DNA of 8,749 bases from an uncultured Rickettsiales bacterium. GTDB taxonomy: Bacteria; Pseudomonadota; Alphaproteobacteria; Rickettsiales; UBA1997. The stretch's first letter is position 1; each line of letters opens with the position of its first letter. The stretch spans positions 1 through 8,749 of the forward strand of contig CALXRO010000096.1 of the NCBI GenBank assembly GCA_944390875.1. Reading direction: 5' to 3'. Below are positions 1-6,458 of this stretch, piece by piece. Under the pieces are notes generated by a model that was not told the DNA's origin, did no database searches, and worked only from the letters and a program-made list of their open reading frames with translations. Both the position numbers and the translations under genes were made by a program.

Positions 1-138
1 ATGGATAGAATAGTTGTAATAGATAAAGGACAAATAATAGAAGATGGAACAAAAGAAGAACTTTTAAAAATACAAAATGGTTTATTTAAAAATATGTGGA
101 ATATGCAAAGGGAGGGGGTGATAGGAATCAGTTTGTAA
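1..138 (+). CDS. ABC exporter ATP-binding protein, C-terminal end only
   Basis: The reading frame is open from the first base to TAA at 136-138 and gives 45 residues beginning MDRIVVIDKGQIIEDGT. This matches the segment that follows the H-loop in ABC exporter nucleotide-binding domains (consensus like D-R-I-x-V-L-D-x-G-x-I-x-E-x-G-T-H-x-E-L-L), then LLKIQNGLFKNMWNMQREG, the usual terminal helix of fused permease-ATPase exporters. The ATG at base 1 is almost certainly an internal Met, because Walker A, Walker B and the signature motif must lie upstream of the window. Such proteins use ATP hydrolysis to export lipids, drugs or peptides across the inner membrane; the substrate cannot be told from this fragment. 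The stop is followed by a gene-poor spacer, so this is probably the last gene of its transcription unit. Confidence 0.85.
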   Translation: MDRIVVIDKGQIIEDGTKEELLKIQNGLFKNMWNMQREGVIGISL

Positions 139-170
139 ATAGCTAGAGTCTATAAATTACATGGTATTTT

Positions 171-305
171 TTATAATTTGCTATATTTTAATAGCAAGTA
201 TGCTTTTCGTAACTCTATCTGTAATTTTAAAACTGACTCTTTTATATAATACTTTGAATCTTTAAGATTATCAAATTCATATAAACTACAAACACATTGC
301 TTCAT
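171..305 (-). pseudogene. 44-codon ORF resembling the N-terminus of a PPK2-family polyphosphate kinase (relic)
   Basis: The frame starts at ATG 305-303, ends at TAA 173-171, and reads MKQCVCSLYEFDNLKDSKYY, then IKESVLKLQIELRKAYLLLK, then YSKL. The pattern Y-x-F-D-x-x-K-D, then Y-Y-x-K-E, then K-L-Q-x-E-L resembles the helical segment just before the Walker A loop (FEGRDAAGKGG) in PPK2-type polyphosphate kinases, which transfer phosphate between polyphosphate and nucleotides. No Walker A or lid follows: the frame stops where the kinase core should begin, and it runs toward the end of the convergent ABC gene. There is no Shine-Dalgarno sequence before the ATG. I read it as the surviving 5' fragment of a truncated gene. 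It could instead be a small unrelated ORF or chance, since the match is by eye over about 40 residues. Confidence 0.35.
178..197 (+). terminator. small inverted repeat after the ABC gene, possible weak terminator
   Basis: A perfect 7-bp stem (TTGCTAT with ATAGCAA) encloses a 6-nt loop, 40 nt after the ABC stop codon. The 3' flank is GTATGCTTTTCG, with only a short T-run about 6 nt away, so terminator activity is doubtful. It overlaps the 3' end of the minus-strand PPK2-like fragment. Confidence 0.25.
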
Positions 306-394
306 ATAGATATTCTTATATATTACCAAAACTATGTATTTTAAATATGTTTTAATTTATTTCAATCAACTAAAAAAATAAAAAGAAGAGGTAG

Positions 395-409
395 TAAGTT
401 TTTTACTTA
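395..409 (-). terminator. possible weak terminator downstream of the RDD gene
   Basis: TAAGT and ACTTA form a 5-bp stem around a 5-nt loop, 19 nt beyond the RDD stop codon. Read on the minus strand, it is followed after about 8 nt by a T-rich stretch (TTCTTTTTATTTTTTTA). The stem is short and AT-rich, so the call is tentative. Confidence 0.25.
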
Positions 410-427
410 ATTACAAACTAAGACAAT

Positions 428-1282
428 TCATTTTTTATGATTAGTTTCATCTTTCTTAAGTGTTTTAAATTTGCCACCAATTTTGTCCTTTATATATGTA
501 ATAGATAGCTTAACTTTGTCAAATAAGTAAATATTTATTTTTTCTAAACTATTAAGAAATTTATCGCCAAAATATACAAAATCCTTATTATTCTCGTTTG
601 CTGTTATATCAAATGATTGGAATTTTGAATTTACTACTCTCGTTCCTGATAAAATATCACTCATTATTAAACCATCTGTTATATAGTATATGTCATACCA
701 AAATAAAATAAAAATAATAAGTGCAACAGCTATTACATAAGGATCAGTAAGCTTTGTGAATTTTATCATTGTTATAACTATAAAATTCCTTTTTGGCGCA
801 TATACATGAAAATTTAAAAATGACAAAAGCTGGAATATTATTAAAAGAAATATTATTATTATAGGCAATGGCACCAAAATTGATCTTATAAATAATTTTA
901 GCGCACCTGGTTTGTTATTGTCTTTAGAATTAACAACTTTTAATGACATAATTTTTTGTCCTAATGTTGATGAATTCAAAAAAACTGTACAAAAAAAGTC
1001 GTACATTATGCCTGTTATACACATAATAAATAATGCCCATAGAAAATAATTAAAAACAGGATTATTAACAACAAATCTTACATGATAGTCCTTAACTTTC
1101 CTTATATCTATATGACCGAAAAGATCATTAAATTCGATATAAAAATTGTTCATTATTTCTAGCCTTTTCTTAGAAAATACAAAGATTTGTATAAGAAGTG
1201 TCTTTATAAAATTAACAAAAAATACGTCAAGTAAAAAACTTATTACCCTTCTGTACCATTTTGCATTATTCATTATTTCCAT
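428..1282 (-). CDS. RDD-family integral membrane protein
   Basis: This is a 284-residue hydrophobic protein. RDD hallmarks are visible: tandem Arg at 11-12 and Asp19 in the first segment (WYRRVISFLLD), Asp95 in the second segment (GIMYDFF), then LGQKIMSLKVV at 107-117. A second similar loop, DILSGTRVV (209-217), follows the last helix. Membrane segments lie at about 14-36, 76-102, 132-156 and 182-203. A hydrophilic Lys-rich tail of about 65 residues (220-284) probably faces the cytoplasm. RDD proteins are usually of unknown function; some are implicated in transport, so no substrate is assigned. There is no strong Shine-Dalgarno before the first ATG; Met4 is an alternative start, with GGA placed 4 nt before it. 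The gene stands alone between relics, with its own promoter candidate at 1318-1345. Confidence 0.75.
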   Translation of the reverse strand: MEIMNNAKWYRRVISFLLDVFFVNFIKTLLIQIFVFSKKRLEIMNNFYIEFNDLFGHIDIRKVKDYHVRFVVNNPVFNYFLWALFIMCITGIMYDFFCTVFLNSSTLGQKIMSLKVVNSKDNNKPGALKLFIRSILVPLPIIIIFLLIIFQLLSFLNFHVYAPKRNFIVITMIKFTKLTDPYVIAVALIIFILFWYDIYYITDGLIMSDILSGTRVVNSKFQSFDITANENNKDFVYFGDKFLNSLEKINIYLFDKVKLSITYIKDKIGGKFKTLKKDETNHKK

Positions 1283-1674
1283 ATATTTTTAAAGTATAAA
1301 ATCGTATAACTAAGCTAATAATAAAAGTTTATTGTATAAATTCAAATGGTTTTAGCATCATAATAGCATATTTATTTTCTTTATTTTCAATTCCTTTACA
1401 ACATTCTATATTTGTATCTCTCTTAATTTAAACATTTAAAACATAACAACTAAAAAAAAATTTATAAAATTTCTAATTGCAGCTTACCCCAAAAAAAATT
1501 TAATATTATTATTTATCATTGTTATATATACTAGAATATTATTTACTTATGTATCTTCTTTATTAACGACAATCATAAAAGTATCTTTCTGTATCAAATA
1601 CACACACATCATTATTTTATCGATTTTAATTTTAAATTTTTCATATATACTTTATTTTTGAATATATTTTTTGT
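1283..1674. other. gene-poor spacer between the RDD gene and the glycerophosphotransferase relic
   Basis: No convincing intact gene lies here. Two short minus-strand open stretches, 1547-1651 (SIYEKFKIKIDKIMM...) and 1329-1427 (IKRDTNIECCKG...KPFEFIQ), have coding-like composition and may be further debris of the neighbouring relic or of another gene. Neither has a recognisable motif. The RDD promoter candidate lies at the RDD-proximal end. Confidence 0.4.
1318..1345 (-). promoter_or_regulatory. putative sigma-70 promoter for the RDD gene
   Basis: On the minus strand, TTGAAT (1345-1340) and TATTAT (1323-1318) are separated by 16 nt. Transcription would start near 1311, giving a leader of about 28 nt before the ATG at 1282. 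The spacing and the -10 hexamer match those of the stronger nusA promoter candidate. In such AT-rich DNA chance matches are common. Confidence 0.35.
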
Positions 1675-2190
1675 TTAATATCTTTTTAAAAAATCTCTTT
1701 CAGTTTTATTTGTTGATATTATTTTTCTGAAAACGTTATCTCCTATTTTATCATCAACATTTATTTCATGAAAAGCCAGTTTAAAATAATTTATTCCATG
1801 TTGCATATATATTGAAATAATTTGCCTAAGTTTAAAAATTTTTTCAAATTAACATTAAATCTGTTAATTATCTGAAAAGAATCTAGACAATATTTAGTCT
1901 TAAACAACTTAATTGCAAGTTCTATACTGATTTTTGTATTGTTTATTGGTATAATATTTATATTTTGTTTTAATCCTATTAAAACTAACATTATTTTTAT
2001 TCACAACATAGAAGCTAATATCTTGATATTTTTCTTGAGATTGTAGATACTCAAATAAAACATAATTATCTATTAATTCTGCATTATTTTATTAAAAGTA
2101 TTATCTACAAGCAAAATATAATTCCTTTTAAATAGCTTTTGTATACATGCAAATTTTGTAAAACACTTTATTAAAAATTTCTTTATTTTG
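1675..2190 (-). pseudogene. decayed CDP-glycerol glycerophosphotransferase-like (TagF/TagB-type) gene
   Basis: No single frame is long, but three consecutive minus-strand frames join into one recognisable protein. From 2190 comes QNKEIFNKVFYKICMY. After a frame change comes RNYILLVDNTFNKIMQN, ended by TAA-TAG at about 2076-2071. From 2070 comes DNYVLFEYLQSQ...ISFYVVNKNN. After another shift near 1958 comes NIIPINNTKISIELAIKLFK, continuing to FQYI. After a shift near 1803 comes QHGINYFKLAFHEI, then IISTNKTERDFLKRY, ending with TAA at 1677-1675. The order DN-x-x-x-LFEYL, then YYVI/YVVN, then Q-H-G, then S-x-x-E-R-x-F-L-K-R-Y follows CDP-glycerol glycerophosphotransferase-family proteins, which transfer polyol-phosphate units to surface polymers. 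The nucleotide-binding C-terminal half is not recognisable; an open stretch at 1547-1651 may be a trace of it. At least three frameshifts and two stops make it non-functional. Confidence 0.6.
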
Positions 2191-2314
2191 TCATAACCTT
2201 AATCATTGTACTAACGCATTTTTCCCAAGAGAATTGTTTGTATTTTAAAATTATTTTTAATAAAAAAATAAACGTAAAAACACGTATAATACCATTTTTA
2301 TTTCATTAATAAAA

Positions 2315-4816
2315 TTATTTTCCTTTCTCCTCAACTTTTTCATAACATTCTATAATATCATTTTCTTTAATATCATCATAGTTTTCAATAGCTATACCAC
2401 ACTCATAATTATTTTTAACCTCCTTAACATCCTCTTTAAATCTCTTTAAAGTTTTTATTACTCCATCAAAAATCACAACACCATCACGTATTAATCTAAT
2501 ATTTGCATTTCTTCTAACTTCACCATCTAAAACATAACAACCAGCAATTTTTCCAACGCCAGAAATTTTTATAACATTTCTAATTTCTGCTTGCCCTATC
2601 ACTTTTTCTTTAATGATAGGATCTAAAAATCCAGACATAATTGACTTAACATCATTAATTATATCGTAAATTATTGAATAATATTTTATTTCAACGTCCT
2701 TTTCTTTTGCTAAATCTCTTACAGTATTGATTGCTCTTACATTAAATGCAATTATAATCGCATTTGAAGCAGAAGCTAAATTTATGTCAGACTCAGTTAC
2801 TGAACCTATTGCAGAGTGTATTATATCAACATCAACATTATTATTACTTAATTTAAGCAAACTACTTGTTATTGCTTCTATTGAACCACTTACATCACCT
2901 TTTACTATTAAGTACAATTGTTTTTTATTACTGCCTTTTACTTGTTGCAATATACTTTCAACACTTTTTCCAGCTCTTTTTGCTTCTTTAGCCTCTCTTT
3001 CTTTATTTTCTCTATAAGATATTATATCTCTAGCACTTTTTTCATTTTCTATAACATTAAATACTACACCTGCTTTTGGAGTTGTATCTAGTCCTAAAAT
3101 TTCTACAGCCATTGATGGATATGCCTGATTCTGAGTTTTTTTCTTATCATCAACCATTCTCTTAACTTTACCATAGCTAGTTCCAGCTAATACAATATCA
3201 CCAATACTTAGTATACCTTTTTGTATCAAAACTGTAGTAACAACACCACGTTGAGAATCCATTTTACTCTCTATAACAGCCCCAGATGCAGGACAATCTA
3301 TAGGTGCTTTCAAATCTAATATTTCAGCTTGTAATAATATTGCATCTATTAGTTTATCTAAATTTATTCTGTTTTTTGCAGATACTTCTACAAATATAAC
3401 ATCACCACCAAATTCTTCTGCTATAACACCATGTTGTAATAACTCATTTTTAACTCTACTTGGATCGATGCCTTCCTTATCAATCTTATTTATAGCTACT
3501 ATCATTGGTACTTTAGCAGCCTTTGTGTGATTTATTGCTTCTATTGTTTGATCTTTTACACCATCATCAGCAGCTACAACCAAAACAACTATATCTGTTA
3601 TATTAGCACCTCTCATTCTCATTTCTGTAAAGGCTTCGTGCCCTGGAGTATCAATAAAAGTTATGAATTTATTTTTTGTAACTTCAATTCTTGAAGCCCC
3701 TATATGTTGCGTAATACCTCCAGATTCTCCTTCAGCAACTTTTGTTGCTCTCAAAGCATCTAACAATGATGTTTTACCATGATCAACATGACCCATAACT
3801 GTAACAACAGGACTTCTTGGAACAAAATTTGTTCCAACTTTTTCTTTTAATACATTTTCTATATCAGAATCAAGTACCCTATTTGGTGTATGACCAAATT
3901 CTACAACTATAAGTTCTGCTGTATCAGCATCTATGATCTGATTTACTGTTACACGCATCCCCATAGTCATCAATTTTTTTATTATATCCGATTTTTTTTC
4001 ATTCATTCTTTCAGCTAAGTCTGAAACAGATATAAATTCTGGAATATTAACTGTTTGATATATTTTTTGTTGTTCAAAACCTTGTTGTATATTTTTTTTA
4101 TCTCTTTTTTTGGCTCTTATGCTTCTGTTTAGATTATCATAAACTACATTGTCATTATCATCATCTTCCTCATTAAATATATACGTATGTATATTTTTAG
4201 AATATTTGTCATCTTTATTTTTCAGTATTCTTTTACTGTTTTTTTCTGAACCACCGCCGTCCTCGTAATTACTTTCTTTAAAACGTGGTGATTTACTGCC
4301 TTTTTCTTTATACTGTAATTTTTTGTTACTATTTATCTCATTAAAATTCTGTTGTAACTCGCTTGTGTTTTTTTCTTCTTTATCGTTTTTATTGTATTCT
4401 TTTTTATCGTTTAAATTTTTTTTATTGTTAAACTTTTTATCTTCTTTTGATTTATAATTATTACCATCTTTATTAGAAAAATTCTTTTTATTACTGTCTT
4501 TATGATATTTGTTATTCTTTTTTTTAAAATTATCTTTTTCTTTTTTTTCAAAATTTTTATCTTTTCCAGCATTTTTTTCATTAGTTTTAATATTAACTAA
4601 GTTTTCTTTTTCTTTTTTGACTTCAGACTTTTTGGAAAAATCTTTTCTGGTTGCAGCAGCTTTTTGCTCCGCTAATTTCTTAGCTTGAGCTTCTTTTATG
4701 AGTCTTTGCCTTTCAGCAAGCATTTCAAGACCAGTATTTGATATCTTACTATCTTCGTCTTTTTTATTTTTTTTAAAACCTAATGTCAGTGTATTTCTTG
4801 ACATATTATCTTTCAT
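2315..4816 (-). CDS. infB: Translation initiation factor IF-2
   Basis: This 833-residue GTPase places initiator tRNA on the 30S subunit and promotes 50S joining. The N-terminal TLTLGF patch (9-14) is followed by a very Lys/Asn/Asp-rich, probably disordered linker (about 58-255), then the IF2_N module (about 260-310, FISVSDLAERM). All G-domain motifs are present: GHVDHGKT at 342-349, GGITQHIG at 366-373, DTPGH at 389-393, NKID at 443-446 and SAK at 479-481. Domain II, domain III and the fMet-tRNA-binding C-terminal domain follow to the end, so the core is complete. It begins 13 nt after the nusA stop and is almost certainly co-transcribed with it. Met5 (MSRNTLTLGF) is an alternative start; neither start has a strong Shine-Dalgarno. 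rbfA and truB, common downstream neighbours, are absent. Confidence 0.98.
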   Translation of the reverse strand: MKDNMSRNTLTLGFKKNKKDEDSKISNTGLEMLAERQRLIKEAQAKKLAEQKAAATRKDFSKKSEVKKEKENLVNIKTNEKNAGKDKNFEKKEKDNFKKKNNKYHKDSNKKNFSNKDGNNYKSKEDKKFNNKKNLNDKKEYNKNDKEEKNTSELQQNFNEINSNKKLQYKEKGSKSPRFKESNYEDGGGSEKNSKRILKNKDDKYSKNIHTYIFNEEDDDNDNVVYDNLNRSIRAKKRDKKNIQQGFEQQKIYQTVNIPEFISVSDLAERMNEKKSDIIKKLMTMGMRVTVNQIIDADTAELIVVEFGHTPNRVLDSDIENVLKEKVGTNFVPRSPVVTVMGHVDHGKTSLLDALRATKVAEGESGGITQHIGASRIEVTKNKFITFIDTPGHEAFTEMRMRGANITDIVVLVVAADDGVKDQTIEAINHTKAAKVPMIVAINKIDKEGIDPSRVKNELLQHGVIAEEFGGDVIFVEVSAKNRINLDKLIDAILLQAEILDLKAPIDCPASGAVIESKMDSQRGVVTTVLIQKGILSIGDIVLAGTSYGKVKRMVDDKKKTQNQAYPSMAVEILGLDTTPKAGVVFNVIENEKSARDIISYRENKEREAKEAKRAGKSVESILQQVKGSNKKQLYLIVKGDVSGSIEAITSSLLKLSNNNVDVDIIHSAIGSVTESDINLASASNAIIIAFNVRAINTVRDLAKEKDVEIKYYSIIYDIINDVKSIMSGFLDPIIKEKVIGQAEIRNVIKISGVGKIAGCYVLDGEVRRNANIRLIRDGVVIFDGVIKTLKRFKEDVKEVKNNYECGIAIENYDDIKENDIIECYEKVEEKGK

Positions 4817-4829
4817 AGTCTAACCATAT

Positions 4830-6212
4830 TTATTCTTTTTCTAATAAAATTTCAGATTCTTTACTATCTAAACTATCTACATCTTCTTTTTCATCCTCTT
4901 CCGTATCACTTTCAATATCTTCAATATATTCTTCTGCTCTACTCTTTATTTCTGTTGCTATATCTTCATCAAAACCTTCAATTTTTTGTAAACTCTCAAC
5001 ACTAGCACCTGCTATCTCTTCAACACTTGAATAACCATCTGCTACAAGCAACTGTGCTATAACTTCTTCTACATCTAAGGCATTTTCAAATAACAAGGTC
5101 AAATTATTAAATTCAGCAGCTCTCTTTTGTTTTTCTTCTTCATCTGTAAGAATATTTATTCTACCTCCAGCAATTCTTGAAGCTAATCTTATATTTTGAC
5201 CGCTTCTACCTATAGCCAAATTTAATTGATCTTTAGGCACAACAACATCTATCTGACCTATATTGTCATTAACCACAACCTTTGATACTTTAGCTGGGGA
5301 CAATAGATTTGCTACAAGCTCTGCTCTGTCTTCTGACCATTTTATAACATCTATTTTTTCACCTCTTAACTCAGTGGAAACAGCCTGTATTTTAGCACCT
5401 CTAGGACCAACACAGGTACCAACTACATCACTTATATTGTCCTTTGAATAAACAACTACTTTTGCTTTAGAGCCAGGATCTCTAGAAACACCTTTAGCTT
5501 CTATCATACCATCATACATTTCAGCAATTTCGTGTTTCATTAGTTCTATAAGAAATTCGTTATCAACTCTTGATAAGAAAATTTGATTATCATTTCCTCT
5601 CACTACATCAACAACATAGGCTTTAAGTCTATCGCCAACCCTATAATACTCACCAGGTATAAGATTATCTTTGTTTAGTAATGTTTCATAACCATCAACT
5701 TCAACTACTATGTTTCTTTGACCTGTCTTTTTAACTACACCACTTACTATACTTCCTACCTTATTTATAAATTCATTATATTCTTTTTCTTTTTCAGCTT
5801 CTTTTACTTTTTTTATAATTTCATTTTTTGCTATTTGTACTATAACTCTACTCATATCAACAGGTGGCAACTCGCATTTTATGTTTCCACCAACCTCAAC
5901 ATTTTCTTGAAAAACAGCTTTATTGTTTTTTATCATACCAACAGCATCAGACAACGTGACTTGAGTTTTATAATTTATGTTTTCTAAATCTTTGTCATCT
6001 ATAATATCAAGTATATTGTATAAGTATATATCACCGCTTTTTCTATCTATTTCACACTCAATAATCAGATCATGTCCATATTTTCTTCTTGCAGCTAGTT
6101 TTATGCCATCTTCCATGGCTCTTATTATACTTTCTGTTTCTATACCTTTGTCGCTAGCTAACTTCTCTGCTATAAGTATTAATTCTTTACTACCTTTTAT
6201 TGTATCTGCCAT
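4830..6212 (-). CDS. nusA: Transcription termination/antitermination factor NusA
   Basis: This 460-residue RNA polymerase-binding factor modulates pausing, intrinsic termination and antitermination. The N-terminal polymerase-binding domain spans about 1-130 (AMEDGIKLAARRKYG at 32-46). The S1 domain spans about 150-215, KH1 has GPRG at 269-272, and KH2 has GRSG at 335-338 within NLAIGRSGQNIRLAS. A single helix-hairpin-helix repeat lies at about 378-430 (VIAQLLVADGYSSVEEIAG), and an Asp/Glu-rich tail covers 431-460. E. coli NusA (495 residues) has two such acidic repeats, so this one is shortened at the C-terminus. AGGA (6221-6218) sits 5 nt before the ATG and supports this start. It is the first gene of the nusA-infB unit; rimP, its usual upstream partner, is missing. 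A promoter and an intrinsic terminator precede it, suggesting attenuation. Confidence 0.97.
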   Translation of the reverse strand: MADTIKGSKELILIAEKLASDKGIETESIIRAMEDGIKLAARRKYGHDLIIECEIDRKSGDIYLYNILDIIDDKDLENINYKTQVTLSDAVGMIKNNKAVFQENVEVGGNIKCELPPVDMSRVIVQIAKNEIIKKVKEAEKEKEYNEFINKVGSIVSGVVKKTGQRNIVVEVDGYETLLNKDNLIPGEYYRVGDRLKAYVVDVVRGNDNQIFLSRVDNEFLIELMKHEIAEMYDGMIEAKGVSRDPGSKAKVVVYSKDNISDVVGTCVGPRGAKIQAVSTELRGEKIDVIKWSEDRAELVANLLSPAKVSKVVVNDNIGQIDVVVPKDQLNLAIGRSGQNIRLASRIAGGRINILTDEEEKQKRAAEFNNLTLLFENALDVEEVIAQLLVADGYSSVEEIAGASVESLQKIEGFDEDIATEIKSRAEEYIEDIESDTEEDEKEDVDSLDSKESEILLEKE

Positions 6213-6243
6213 GTTATTCCTGTAAACTTAAATTAAACATATT

Positions 6244-6279
6244 AAAAAACCTATTTATCCTTTTGGGAATAAATAGGTT
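6244..6279 (-). terminator. intrinsic terminator in the nusA leader (attenuator candidate)
   Basis: On the minus strand, AACCTATTTAT (6279-6269) pairs perfectly over 11 bp with ATAAATAGGTT (6258-6248). A GG/CC pair extends the stem across a single bulged base, leaving a 5-nt loop. The stem runs straight into T6 (6249-6244). On the plus strand the hairpin has no T-run, so it acts toward nusA only. It ends about 32 nt before the nusA ATG and starts only about 9 nt after the transcription start predicted from the proximal promoter. No minus-strand gene is visible between it and the divergent M23 gene, so it most likely controls entry into nusA-infB. Confidence 0.75.
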
Positions 6280-6294
6280 ATTCTCTTATAACTA

Positions 6295-6322
6295 ATAATA
6301 TAAACGTTGATTTATTTGTCAA
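6295..6322 (-). promoter_or_regulatory. proximal sigma-70 promoter for nusA-infB
   Basis: A perfect -35 hexamer TTGACA (6322-6317) and a 5/6 -10 hexamer TATTAT (6300-6295) are separated by 16 nt on the minus strand. The predicted start near 6288 gives a leader of about 75 nt to nusA. Most of that leader is the terminator hairpin. Confidence 0.65.
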
Positions 6323-6348
6323 TAAGTTAATAAGACGATCTATATTAT
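6316..6348 (+). promoter_or_regulatory. weak divergent promoter candidate for the M23-bactofilin-cysS unit
   Basis: On the plus strand, TTGTCA (6316-6321) precedes TATATT (6341-6346, spacer 19) or TATTAT (6343-6348, spacer 21). Both spacings are longer than optimal. The site overlaps both nusA promoter candidates on the opposite strand. No better promoter was found between here and the GTG at 6459. Confidence 0.22.
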
Positions 6349-6352
6349 AGCA
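6344..6352 (-). promoter_or_regulatory. distal extended -10 promoter candidate for nusA-infB
   Basis: TGCTATAAT on the minus strand is a perfect extended -10 element (TG-N-TATAAT). The best -35 at the right distance, TTACTT, is poor, which an extended -10 can compensate. Transcripts would start near 6337 and carry about 58 nt before the terminator hairpin. They would include AAATAAAT (6317-6310), which could pair with the 5' arm of the hairpin. Confidence 0.4.
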
Positions 6353-6458
6353 CATACTTTATTAAAAGTAATTAAACTAATAAATTTGAATATAAAACAT
6401 AAACCTTGATTTTTATAAACAATATGTTTTACTTTCTTAAAATATTTAAACTTATTCT

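Noticed and set aside
139..249. Plus-strand frame staying open about 36 codons after the ABC stop, suggesting read-through or a C-terminal extension
   Set aside because: The exporter already ends with the usual MWNMQREG helix, the continuation shows no domain, and the opposite strand offers a better coding explanation.
1791..1991. 66-codon minus-strand ORF as an independent small gene
   Set aside because: Its sequence continues the frames before and after it into one glycerophosphotransferase-like protein, so it is one frame of the pseudogene.
2296..2314. Perfect 7-bp inverted repeat (TTTTATT with AATAAAA) directly after the infB stop as a terminator
   Set aside because: The stem is AT-only and lacks an adjacent T-run on the minus strand. 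A nearby ACGT/ACGT stem at 2272-2285, followed by T-rich sequence, is only 4 bp. Neither is strong enough to call.
2727..3017. Plus-strand ORF inside infB
   Set aside because: It lies wholly antisense to the conserved C-terminal half of IF-2, and its composition is as expected for a shadow frame.
5718..6225. Plus-strand ORFs opposite nusA rich in Phe, Tyr and Ser
   Set aside because: They are antisense shadows of Lys/Glu-rich nusA codons and have no ribosome binding site or motif.
6213..6458. tRNA, or a stable structured RNA such as 6S or tmRNA, in the divergent intergenic region
   Set aside because: Only the terminator hairpin is evident. There is no cloverleaf, CCA end or extended pairing beyond the short AT repeats.
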